In this document: in pieces, positions 22,959-34,665 of the stretch | Position numbering within the stretch: the first letter of the stretch is position 1 | How the letters are laid out: the number at the start of each line of letters is the position of its first letter | Assembly: GCA_921293015.1 (NCBI GenBank) | Contig: OV121086.1 | Coordinates: forward strand, 31,048,254 to 31,112,253 | From: Phorcus lineatus | Lineage: Eukaryota > Mollusca > Gastropoda > Trochida > Trochidae | Direction of reading: 5' to 3' | DNA length: 64,000 nt | The notes under the pieces: model-generated | What the model saw: the letters and a program-made list of their open reading frames with translations, nothing else | Told to the model about the DNA's origin: nothing | Database searches by the model: none | Made by a program: the position numbers and the translations under genes

Positions 22959-25900
22959 TATAGGATAACATAATATTGAAAATAGGGTTGGTCCTAAGCT
23001 TGTTTTGTTGAGTACTCGTATGTTTTACTGATCATGGAGAAAGTGACAATAACATTACACCTATTGATGTGTGATGACTTTGGCATTATAACAAACACTG
23101 TTATGTTCCGGAGTTCGTGTATTGGTGCTTATTCAATGTTATATGACAGTCAAGTACAATCAGCAGCCATGAGGTCTGCTATCTCGCTAACGGCACATCC
23201 GGTACAGTAACTGGCGCGCACTCGTTCATACAAAGATATCGTATGGATAACAGAGTTCATTGTAACTGGTTATGTGTTACGAATACAAATACGCTACAGA
23301 TAATTAACGGTTTATAACGTTAATCATGAACATGATAATAGCTGATGTTGTGAGAAAAGAAATAACAGTGTTAGGTATTTCAATTGTTGGAGATAAATCG
23401 TTTGACATTAGGCCTCCAATCATTTTCAATGTTTATTAACTATAGTTTAAGTATTGATTTTATCAACTTGTTATCAACTGTTATTAACATTGCAGCATTA
23501 TAGAATAAAAAACGAACGGTATAACAAAATACATTGTCAATTTTATTTAGTCTAGTTACATTATAGCTTACAACACATAATTCAAATATAAAATGTCCAA
23601 GTTAAAACAAAGTCATTCTATATAACAATTTTATCACCAACAATTCTTTTAAAATATGTTCAATGTTAAGAGTTGTTTTTAAAAAATGAAGTTTTAGATA
23701 TTGTCCTCCCACTTCAAGTCATAATCATCCTACACTAACATCTGTTTTCACTCGAGCACTATCAACTATCTACTTAACAACAGCCAATGAATACTCTTCT
23801 TGCATGTACAGCTTGTTTGTTTTCATCGCGGCCCATGCCACGATTCAACTATATTACGTAACAGTGTTTAGTGTGCAGTTTGCGCATCTTTATGAATGCT
23901 AACTTTTCCGAAGCATTAGTTTAAAAAAAATATTTAATGTTTCAGAAACATAAAAAGTCATTACGTTTTATGAAAAATACACCCCAACGATTTAAGCTAC
24001 TTGGACTTAAAAGTCAGTGTTGCCAACTGCTTTAAAATTTAAAAAAAATTCTCCAGGCTTCCGGTCTGCCATCTTGTTTTTTTTGGGCGTTGCGAAAAAC
24101 AAAATTCGCTGTACTTGATACTAGAAATAATTTTACAACAAAATATATGCAGTCACAACTCGTTGAAAGTCCAATAAACCATGAGAAGTCATTACTTATC
24201 CAACATTTGTACTTATCCAACATCGATACTGTTTCAAAAGTAATGGCGGGACCGGAATAGAGTCATTACTCTTTCAAGTGTTTTACTATCCAGAATCTAC
24301 TTAACGAGTTGCGACTGTGATATGTATTGATAGAAAATGTACAGATTGTTGATTATAAGACTTGACACTATCTTCTCGTGCAGTTGCATGTCTATCCGTG
24401 CTGATCGCTGCGTTTCTCAAATGCGCGTTATTCTTTCCGCAAATAAAATACCACATTGATTACCACAATTCAAATAAATATCAAGTAATTATAAATCATT
24501 ATATGTATGAACAGAAATGCCCCCTCGAATTTCGTTTTCACCAAAAAATGCCCTTCTGGGACAAGAACTCTCGTAGAATTTCTCTTCCGTAGTATGTCAA
24601 TGCAGTTGTGTTCACGTTTGTTATTACTATTCCGTATTTATTTCAAGTAAGGGCAGCTAATTGTTTAGATTACGGCCTGCAGGAATCGTTTGATGTATAT
24701 GGTAATGGAATTGACTCAAATCCTAAACGTTTAGCAATTGCATCCACAATTATCTTAGCATCTCGCGAGACGAGATCAAACGAGACTTGGACATTTACAG
24801 TCTAATTCAACTCCATAGGGACCCATTTGAATCTTTGTATCTGAATTTTATATCTCGAATGGATTTCCTATACTCTATCATGCCTAATCTATATCTACCT
24901 AACGATTACGTTCTGATTACTGATGAGAAAAACAGACAATTGATATATCACGTGATGTCTGGCTTGGCTGGAAAATGGCGAATCGGAGGAATTTGTTAAC
25001 TTATATACGGTTTAATGAAGTTATTCAAATGAAGTTTTGTCAATGACCGTTTTTAAAGCTTGCAAATGAGCATTTAGTTTGTTTTGTTTTTTTGTGAAAG
25101 AGAAGTTATTCTCCAAATATGTTTTAATTTCGAAACGCCGATATACATTGTAAATAATCTTTTCTCTCAGTATGTTCATGTTATCGAACAGATTTTAACC
25201 ATAATCAAACGTTGATATTGTAAAGCCTGAAATCACATATAACAATTATGAACATCATATAATATTTGTGAAAGTCATTGATTCAAAATGAACGTTGTTT
25301 TGTTATATTTTGGCTAACTTACATTGATTTCACCCTGTCATTAAACCGTATGCTGGCAAGTTCATATGTTTCGCGACATTTGCTGTTTGTGGCAGTGAGA
25401 GAGTTTCAGACCTATCGGCATTCGGTCCGCCATCTTGTTTTGAGCGAAATGACATGGAAAAAAATTTAAAACTGCCATTTTAGAAGAGATCGCCTCGCTA
25501 TCAATTTGTGCAGGCATTCATAATCTGTCACCCAATAAACACAGGAATAATTCCTCGGTACTAAACGTGTAATTATTTTTTTTTACAAACTCAGCACTGT
25601 AAAGTATCATTCTCGTGTCAGTTATGACAAGAAGGAGACGATGACATTTATAAATTGTTCCCTGTGAGAAAATCAAGGATTTGTAATATAATATCCGGCT
25701 TGTACTGCAATTGGATTTTTTGTGTGCAAGGGCCCGAAACTACTTTTTTGACTAAAGTTGATGAAAAAGTGAAATTTAATTTGTCTGACTCATTGAAATA
25801 GGAGGATCGGAATACTTGCTACAATTCAATGGGTTTATTTTATGTTGCAAATTTCAAATTTCTCTTTTTAATAGTATTACAAAATGATATTTCTGATGAT

Positions 25901-26049
25901 GTGTCACCGTCTCCATGGAAACGAATTAAATTTCCTGTTTCGAAATAATTGCTACAAAAATAATTTTCACAGACGTTTGAGACTTTGTGATTCGAAGAGA
26001 GAAAGGAACTGGTACAAATTTTAATGTCACTGTTGGACGTTCGGTATTC

Positions 26050-26077
26050 AACAACAACAACAACAACAACAATAATG

Positions 26078-26118
<41 letters not shown>
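26050..26118. repeat. Microsatellite (AAC)n then (AAT)n
   Basis: About seven AAC units pass into about sixteen AAT units with one GAT interruption. Confidence 0.9.
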
Positions 26119-26119
<1 letters not shown>

Positions 26120-26649
26120 TGATCTATAAATAATATTAATCTGCCTTAAAACAAAATGAAGATAGTTAGTTATATTTCCTTAATTTAAGTATTCAAATCA
26201 TCGAAATGAAAAACTTTTTTTATCAATATTTTGACAACGTTGCAATGAAAAAATCGAAAACGTGCAATCAACTATTTTGGAAACAACTGACATTTTGAGG
26301 GTATATAATAGAAACGAGGAATAACTCCCATTGCCATTTCTGTTCATGTCATGTCATTCCATCTTATATAAACGATTTATTTATCATACAAATTATTTTT
26401 CTAGTAATCAAAATAGATGTTTCGATCGTAACCGTTTTCGGTAGTCGCGTCTATCCAATTGTGGGCATGACATGCCCACTATGTTCTTGCTATATCGGCT
26501 TGATCTAGGCAGCTCACTTTGTAACATATCCTTTTCATTTTATTCTGATTTTTACAATTTTAATTTCAACGCCCAGTCATTGTATTAAGATGAACGTGAT
26601 GATGAGGATAATCTCTCCTTGTAAATACTTTGTTCAAGGCGAACCATTC

Positions 26650-26979
26650 TTAAAGGCACTGTCTCGCGGTTTTTTTGGAAATGTTATAAAAGGTCCAATT
26701 TGACTTTTTGATAAATGTTTATCCAACTTTTATTTTATTAAGAGAGTAGAACTTCTCTTTACACAACACAATTATTCGTAATCATGTTGCGTGTAAAGCG
26801 AACATTTTAGAAAATACACCTTTAAATGATTCGAGTTAGGGTAATAGCATTGCTTACCCTGACCGAACTTTGTACGTTAGTTATAAAACTCTTTTTATTG
26901 ATATTGTTTTGCAAATGATGACATTTGCTTTTCGTGAGCTCTTTTATTTCCACAAGAAAACTCGCTACAGTGCCTTTAA
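26650..26979. mobile_element. TTAA-type MITE, family 1-related, copy f (330 bp, intact ends)
   Basis: Perfect 13-bp terminal inverted repeats TTAAAGGCACTGT (26650-26662) and ACAGTGCCTTTAA (26967-26979) include the TTAA target. The right subterminal region (TTTTCGTGAGCTCTTTTATT..AAGAAAACTCGCTACAG) matches the other family members; the interior is different. Confidence 0.75.
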
Positions 26980-28644
26980 AGTGGCGTGAATCCAAAGACA
27001 AGCAACTCATACACAATGTACAATCCTTTCCCACTTGAGATCAATTTCTTGTATATGAGTCTCCAGTTGTTGTCTGCTTAAGGAGAATCAAACAGACCCA
27101 AATGTTTTATTACAGACAATTTCCGCCTACCGTCTGCGCCCGATGGTCTTTTCAACTACTTACATCGTTTCATGTTTTGTTTCCATGCTTCCACTTGGCC
27201 TATTGGTATTTAGACTGTGGAAGCGAGACGATTACGTCTTCCATGTTACATTTCTTGCCGAGATAAGAGGCATGCAGTGATAGCTGGTGCCATTTATCCT
27301 GCACGATTTTAACGAAAAGTATCCCGGATCATATTATAGTGGCATCACACTGGTATGCACCGCCTTACTTATCATTACGTGATTGACCCCATTGAGAAAG
27401 ACAATCCACAGGCTCTTGAAAGGTGAACGGGTACAGTTTCAAGAGACCACGTCATTGTCAGTGGTTTGTGGTTAAGGATGAGAATGTCTATCTACTAGAT
27501 TTCTTAGTATCAGGAATAAGGCATAGACTAGTCCTGCTTCATGACTGTGTACATAAAGGAGCCTTTCATACAGTCTAGGTTCACATTCAGCAAGTCTAGA
27601 TTGACTGAATACACATCGAAATTAGGAGCCAAAAGGAAAAATATAATGGATGAAGGAACAGTAAATGATTTTGATTTTTAATAGACTAAATTTTGGTCTA
27701 GGCTTAGACTTATTTTCAGTTTCTGAAAAATAATTCCAAAAACGATTATGAAATTAGATACAGGAGCCTCAGAGAAATCGCTCTTTAAGAGGTGTTTGGC
27801 TTCTGATCTAGACTTGCTTTATGAGGTTATGTTGAAGTCAAAGTAGCGTAACTACAGTCTTGGTGTTAGAATAAATAAAGCTTTGATGAAGTATATAGGT
27901 CTCATCGAATAAACCAACCTAACATAGATGCTTGTTTTGTTTGATGGATCGAGTTGATATCGTACATCCGAACACTACCGACACGATGGTGAAATCAAGA
28001 ATTCTACTTTCTCCTGAAAATCAAATACGTAATCGTAGAATTAAATTGATTTATCAACTGTTATCAATAAGCATATAAGGTAAAATCAAGAACTGTTAAC
28101 GTGTCTTTAACCGCCGATGGCACTTGACAAGGCACAGATGTCAGATGTTTCTTCAAAACTCTACATTTCATACTTTTGTGAGTATAGCAAAGCGGAAATT
28201 TTAACACTAGTCCTCAGTGCGGATTAGGATTTATGCTCCCTTGACGATGATTTACGTAATATAGCGTCCATTAGTTTTCTGTCTTTTTCTCAGCTCATGT
28301 CATTTCCCTAAACTTCGCTAAAAGCAAAATCTCATAAAATCAGGTTGTTTCATTTTACATCAAAGCTTTAATGACGTCACATGGTATCATTGTGCCATTA
28401 TGATGAAGTTTGAAATTTAAGTGTCCATAAAATACCCTCGTCAACTAAAAGTATCTTGTATACCATTTGATTTCTTACTCTAGCCTTTCCCGAACTGGTC
28501 GCAGAATGTGAAATGCAACCATACAATTAAATGACCAAATAAGAGTTTGTTTTGTTGTTTAGTCATTACTACCGACCGAGGGTTTTTTGTATTTAGTTGT
28601 CGAAATAAGTAAGAGAATCGTAATATTGAAGTTCTGCTCCATAC

Positions 28645-29188
28645 ATTGTCATCTTCAGTGCACGACCATCGTTGTACCAATTGTCATCACTAATGTACGA
28701 CCATCGTTGTACCAACTGTCATCACTAATGTACGACCATCGTTGTACCAATTGTCATCACTAATGTACGACCATCGTTGTACCAATTGTCATCACTAATG
28801 TACGACCATCGCTGTACCTGTTGTCATCACTAATGTACGACCATCGTTGTACCAATTGCCATCATTAATGCAGGACTGTCGTCGTACGAATTGTTACCAT
28901 TAATGTACGACCATCGTTGTACCAATTGTCATCACTAATGTACGACCATCGTTGTACCAATTGTCATCACTAATGTACGACCATCGCTGTACCTGTTGTC
29001 ATCACTAATGTATGACCATCGTTGTACCAATTGCCATCATTAATGCAGGACTGTCGTCGTACGAATTGTTACCATTAATGTACAACCATCGTTGTACCAA
29101 TTGTTGTCATTATTGTACGACCATCATTGTTCCAATTGTCGTCATTGATACAAGACCATTGTTATAACAATTGTCACCGTTAATCATC
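28645..29188. repeat. 35-bp minisatellite with 175-bp higher-order period
   Basis: About fifteen units of a 35-bp repeat (core ACGACCATCGTTGTACCA then ATTGTCATCACTAATGT). Variants with GCTGTACCTG and with GCAGGACTGTCGTCGTACGA recur at a spacing of 175 bp (for example GCTGTACC at 28811 and 28986). That equals five units, so a five-unit block was itself duplicated. Units after about 29100 are diverged. Confidence 0.88.
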
Positions 29189-30786
29189 ACTGTGCTAGCG
29201 ATATAGTACCAAAATCGTGCAAACGAAAAGGTTTTTCATCTTTCTCTCCCAAAAACAATCATCAGCTCATAGGAATATCCTTTACACAATTATTCTAAAC
29301 CTCCATAAATTCTGTCAGGTGAATGGTATCACTACAGGAACACCAACGAATACTCATGAAAGTTTCAACAGCTGGCAGCCATGTTAAGAACTAATAGCTT
29401 GTGTAAAACTTCACAGAGAAGTATTTTGAACACAACACGTGATGTTCATACAACATGTTAACAATTTAACTTGCCCAACCTCTTGCCCTCGGTGCTTTGT
29501 TCCTGCAATATACAACTCCCAAGACACGGTGCCAACCAAAATTAGAACCAGCCTTCGCAAGCGTATCAGATTTATTGCAGCCTAACATAGTATTTGTTAC
29601 CCAAAAAACAGTGATGGAAGGAGGTTAGTTTGAACACGTAACATTTATGGTTTGATGAGGTCAAATCAACGATAATTGTGGTTCTGTTAGAACACGGGAG
29701 TTACCTCCCTTGTTTGGGAATTGTGGGTCGAGTTTGCACTTCCGGCTCGTTCCCAAAGTGGCGCTATCAAAGGATTGTTGGATTTATTTTGCCTCTCTTG
29801 GGCTTACTGTAAAGGTCGATGGTATAGTTGTACGCGATTTACATTCTTAGTGAAATACATCCTCGCAGAGATCGCATTCTAAGTGAAAAGTATGGCTACT
29901 GAAATGCTTCTATGAAGCTGATAACGTTTGACATTTCGAAGATTTGTCGATTTGGGATATTTATAACAAGACTTGTCGATAAGGTGTTTTTTAAGTATTG
30001 AGTAAATACGCGGTTTGAGGATTTATTAAATAGATATAAAATCCTAAATGGAGAAACAAAAATTTCCTAAATGGAGAAATAAAAGAATCTTAGATGAAGA
30101 AACAAAATATATGAATAGAGAACAATGATGTACCTTATCCGTGGATGAAGATTTGTTTATGTAAAGAATAAATTAAAAGACCGAAAAGGTTATTTTATGT
30201 TGTTGTTAAATTTGGATTCGTGTATCGCTTTGTACCCTGAGTAAAAACCTGCGACGATTTAACGTTCTTGAAAGAGATAAACAAGCTGGATTTTACATAT
30301 TTATTAATTTTTACATTTTTATCTTCTGTGATGAATTTTCATTGGGGTAATTTCAACAGTTTAGAATGTAAAAAAGGAATACGGACATCACAACCTGGAA
30401 TTGCTATATATTTGAAATCTACCATAGCTTTATCACAGTCTACGCTTACCTCCCTTGGAAACTAGACATTCAGACAAAACATTACCTAAACATTCAGTTC
30501 ACGACAGAAGAGATATATGATCATCCACAACCCATTGCAATTCATAGATTGCAATATTTAATTCTGAATAATGAGAAATCGATGATACATATCAATAATA
30601 ACGGTAATCGCTCATTATACACTATATAGCATTCTTTGATTATTCATTACTGAATATATAAATAACTAATTAGGAAATGACACAACAACTGTCTCATCAG
30701 TATAATTATAGTGTCTCCGGTACTTGTATGTTTGACAGTAGCAGCATCGCAAATTTCAGATCACACAAAAACTTGACACACTGTAT

Positions 30787-31073
30787 TTAAAGGGGAAGTA
30801 GCTTGTCTCTTAGACAAATAAAGTGATCTCAAGATAACGAAAATAAATGTTTCCAATTGCAAGACAATGTTTTTAATCCAAAAGAAGCAGTTTTAATACG
30901 AATGTACTGTGATCAGTGAAGCTATGCGTTGATGATACCACTGCAGATGATAGGGTGGCATGATAATGTGATTTTTTGATCCTCTGAAGATAATACGTTT
31001 AGCATAAAAATGGTTTTTTGGGGGAGAATTTTACGGAAAAAAACCCTTAAAAAACATGATAGTGTCCCTTTAA
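30787..31073 (-). mobile_element. TTAA-type MITE, family 1, copy g (inverted, 287 bp)
   Basis: Ends TTAAAGGGGAAGTAGC (TTAA 30787-30790) and AGTGTCCCTTTAA (TTAA 31070-31073). The interior has AAATAAATGTTTCCAATTGC, AATCCAAAAGAAGCAGTTTTAA and GAAGATAATACGTTTAGCATAAA, colinear with copy e. Confidence 0.65.
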
Positions 31074-33206
31074 ATGCTGCTTCTATACTTAGTGTTCAGT
31101 CGTATCATTGTTTGTTCTTATACAATTGGTTTTCTATCATTCAAAATTGTGCATATCACTGCTTTTTCAGTCTCTGATATGATTTTAAGTATATGGGGTT
31201 TTTTGCAGAATGATCGCAGGTTTGAATTTTCAAACTCAATGATATTTTGAAGAGTTTTCTTCCAGTATTATTTTTATAGTAATTGGTGTACTGTTTCTTG
31301 TCACATACTCGACTTTCTACCAATAATAAAGATTACACAGTTTCTGTGTGAAATACAAAGAAAATCTTGATATTGATTGTTATTTTTAAAAAGATAATAA
31401 CGATAATTTTAAACTTTTTGTTAAAAAAGTACTAATTGAAAATGTCTGTTCCAAGAATAAAAAGGGTTTGTTCGCAAATACGCATCGAAAATCATTTTAA
31501 AAAATTGGACACAATAAAGTACAATTATCCACACGACTGTCCGGACTACGAGACAATATGTCTGTTCTACTGTCATTACTACAGTAATTTTCTTTACAAT
31601 ATTATCACTATCGTTAACAGTGTCCAAGCGGGATGTACAAACCAGAAATGAAAGCTGCTTGTGTCTGAAGACCAAATAATTGACTATTTACGATTCTTTT
31701 CATTTACGCCATGTTTATGTCTGCCGACCTCTTGACTCGTCCTCTCGTGCCAAATCTCGTTTCCGATATTTCACGAGATCATCAATCTGTTACCTACCTC
31801 GTGTAGCTAGTACTACAGGTGCAAATATGTCGTTCATCACGATCAAGTGAAATGAATTTGACATCGATGCAATTTAGCTTGTATCGGAAAGTTAAATGCC
31901 GGGATAATTCCCACATCAGTCATAAAATAAAGCAATTATGTTGCTAGGATTTGGATGAAATATATTTCTCAATCCTTTGCAAATTATGGAAAGTATAATG
32001 TATAACTGTGAAGCCATTAGTCAATGACAACGTTTAGTGGTTGTATTGCTTTAAACTAGTTGTGTGTCAGGAACTCCAAAATATACATGTATATATGTTT
32101 ACCTCTTTGCTCCAAGGACACTAGATTTGCCACTCAATGCCAAATTAAAACTTTTCGAATAAATATATTGATTTATTTTTTGTAAAATAATTAATTATAT
32201 TTCGGTGTTGAAAAGATTTTCTTTAATACGGAAGTCATTTCCGTCACGATTTCAAACATGAGATATGTTGATGATATTCGAGATTGATATTTTCTAAGCG
32301 TTATTCTATTTTAGCATTACTTTTTTTCAGTCAATGAAATCTATTTCAGTCCGTTCAATTCTTTAGTTGTGGTGCTTTATATCCTTTACCGGTAACACAA
32401 TCAATATTGTTACTATTTTGATATAAGGGTTGTGTTAACTTAAAAGGTTAACTTGCGTAACATTACTCCGATCTAGATTAGTCATTATTCTGATATTGCA
32501 TATGTATCACTTCGTTATAATATTTCTTAAATGTCACCACGCGTGTTTTTTTTCTCTCGTACGACCATGTTAGTACGCAAACATACACAATATATAGATG
32601 AACATTTATAGGAAAACTCGAAATGGCAGCACCGGCCTTTTGTTATATACTGGGTTTGCAACAAAATATGTTAACAGAGGGATGTGATAAACTGTCCTCT
32701 GAAAGAAATGTTCGACCTAATGATTTATTCAAGTATATTTCTCTTCATTTCAACAAATCACGTCAACCTTAATCCGTTTTGATATTTCTACTTTGACATC
32801 ATCAATTCACTTCAGTATGTTTTAGTATCGAAGTGTTTAACAATATTCCCAAAATCATTCAACTAAGTTTTTAATTTAAATAATCTTTACATTTGACAAT
32901 CTTACATGGGTACGCCTCCAGGAATACGTTTTACTTAAAATGTTCTTTTGATATCATCAGTTCATTTGAGCCAAATAAACTTTAGTACTAAAACATAAGG
33001 GAAACCAAGTTATATATGAATACTCAACTTTGTTGCAATGAATCGACATTTTGTATAGATATGAATGCACTTATATTTTTTTAATATTTTAAAAAAAATT
33101 CTATTTCATTTAATTTTTTTAACACACTTATATTATATATCTTCTACACGACAAATTCAAAAATGCCCAATAAAGGACCATCTAAAAATGTATCCCTATC
33201 TTTCAG

Positions 33207-33336
33207 AATATGCCCGCCATCAGAACTGTTTTGCTAATCAGGGACAAATGTCGGAGCAGTGTCTGCGACGGAGTATGAACCACACCGTGAGACTCATGTC
33301 CACTGTCCACCGCGCATCTAAGGACGAGCTATGCAG
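33207..33336 (+). CDS. Coding exon C: first half of Cys domain 2
   Basis: The acceptor is CCCTATCTTTCAG, ending at 33206, and the donor is GTAAGT at 33337. AA at the start completes AAA (Lys) with exon B, and the exon ends with AG in phase 2 just after a Cys codon, exactly as exon A does. It encodes C-x10-C-x23-C with an N-glycosylation sequon (Asn-His-Thr) in the middle. A minisatellite begins at its splice donor. Confidence 0.87.
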
Positions 33337-34330
33337 GTAAGTGTCTATTTACCTTGGTTGATTATTCATTTTTATTTTATATCACCCTTTGTGTCTATTT
33401 CACCCTCTGTGTCTATTTTACCCTGAGTGTCTATTTTACCCTGTGTGTCTATTTTACTCTGTGCGTCTATTTCACCCTTTGTGTTTATTTTACCCTCTGT
33501 GTCTATTTTACTCTGTGCGTTTATTTTACCCTGAGTGTCTATTTTACCCTGAGTGTCTATTTTACCCTGTGTGTCTATTTTACTCTGTGCGTCTATTTCA
33601 CCCTTTGTGTTTATTTTACCCTCTGTGTCTATTTTACCCTGTGCGTCTATTTCACCCTCTGTGTCTATTTTACCCTCTGTGTCTATTTTACTCTGTGCGT
33701 CTATTTCACCCTTTGGGTTTATTTTACCCTGTGCGTCTATTTCAACAAAGATGACCATTTCATTATGTGTGTCTATTCACCACATGTGTCTACATGTAGT
33801 TCGCCCTGGGCGTCTTTATCACCCTTTCACTGTGGGTCAACATGTATTTCACCAGACATGTCTATGTCATTTAAGTGATTTTTTCACCCTTTATGTGTAT
33901 ATATGTTACCCTGTGCGTCTATTTCAACATAGGTGACCATTTCACCATGTTTGCCTTTTCACCACATGTGTTCTAGTTCACCGTTGATGTATTTATCTCC
34001 CTTGGTGTCTATTTCATCGTGTGTGACTATTTTACCAGACGAGTTTATTTCCCGTATGCGGCTGTTTCATTCTTTATGTCAATTTCATCACTGATGTCTA
34101 TTTCCCCTTTGCGTCAGATCTTTATCACCCTTGTTGTCTGATTCACCCTGTGTCTGTTTCATTTATATGCTCATTTCATAATCATGTGTGTCTATTTCAC
34201 CGTGTAGGCTTATTTCATAATGTGCGTCTATTTCATCCTGTGCACCTTGTGGGTTCATTTCATCCTTGTTGTCGATTTCATATTATGAATAGTTTTCACC
34301 CTGCGTAAAAGAACACCCTGCACTAATAAA
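33337..34330. repeat. 18-bp intronic minisatellite starting at the splice donor
   Basis: The unit is close to GTGTCTATTTTACCCTGT. Units are homogeneous from about 33384 to 33750 (some 20 copies), then progressively degenerate to about 34330. Because 18 is a multiple of three and the unit lacks stops in several frames, long artefactual reading frames cross it on both strands. The donor region itself (GTAAGTGTCTATTTACC) reads as a unit. Confidence 0.9.
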
Positions 34331-34523
34331 ATATCGAGATCAAACTCAATATTCTAACATTGTGAAATTTCATTTCGTCTCGCATCTTTGCATATATAAC
34401 CCTTTGTTTATATGTAATTAACTCTTCTCAGCAGAACATATACATGTAAACTACAATACCTCTATCAACGAGGATGAAGTGTAGGCGTTAGCACAACTAA
34501 CACATCCTTCGTTTTTTTTCTAG
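33337..34523 (+). other. Intron between exons C and D (1,187 bp)
   Basis: GTAAGT donor and TTTTTTTTCTAG acceptor. Most of the intron is the 18-bp minisatellite listed separately. The last 190 bp are unique and AT-rich. Confidence 0.85.
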
Positions 34524-34665
34524 GGATATGCAAAAGGCGGTGAATTGTATGAAGCCAAACATTGAAAGAAGATGTGGACCGGAAGCCGCCAAACTTGTGG
34601 AACGATTGGTAAAGCCAATGGTCAGGGGAACTGGACAGTGCAGCTATATAAACTTTTCTATAGAG
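34524..34665 (+). CDS. Coding exon D: second half of Cys domain 2
   Basis: The acceptor is a run of T followed by CTAG, ending at 34523, and the donor is GTATGT at 34666. The first G completes AGG (Arg) with exon C, and the exon ends in phase 0. It encodes x8-C-x7-C-x21-C, the counterpart of exon B, with a basic segment between the last cysteines and a sequon (Asn-Phe-Ser) near the end. Confidence 0.87.

Larger units (their letters stand above)
21740..33206 (+). other. Intron between exons B and C (11,467 bp)
   Basis: GTAAGT donor and TATCTTTCAG acceptor. Listed separately are MITEs (21848-22185, 26650-26979, 30787-31073), a CRE cluster (22682-22720), a hairpin (22794-22958), an AAC/AAT microsatellite (26050-26118) and a 35-bp minisatellite (28645-29188). 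I see no exon-like sequence in 23000-26040, 27000-28640, 29200-30780 or 31080-33200. Confidence 0.75.

Noticed and set aside
31421..31675. Cys-containing frames on both strands within intron 2 as an extra exon
   Set aside because: The frames mirror each other on opposite strands, lack splice-site support and do not fit the phases needed between exons B and C.
33354..33936. Frames of 121-174 codons with six-residue repeats on both strands
   Set aside because: They are by-products of the 18-bp intronic minisatellite, open in several frames at once.
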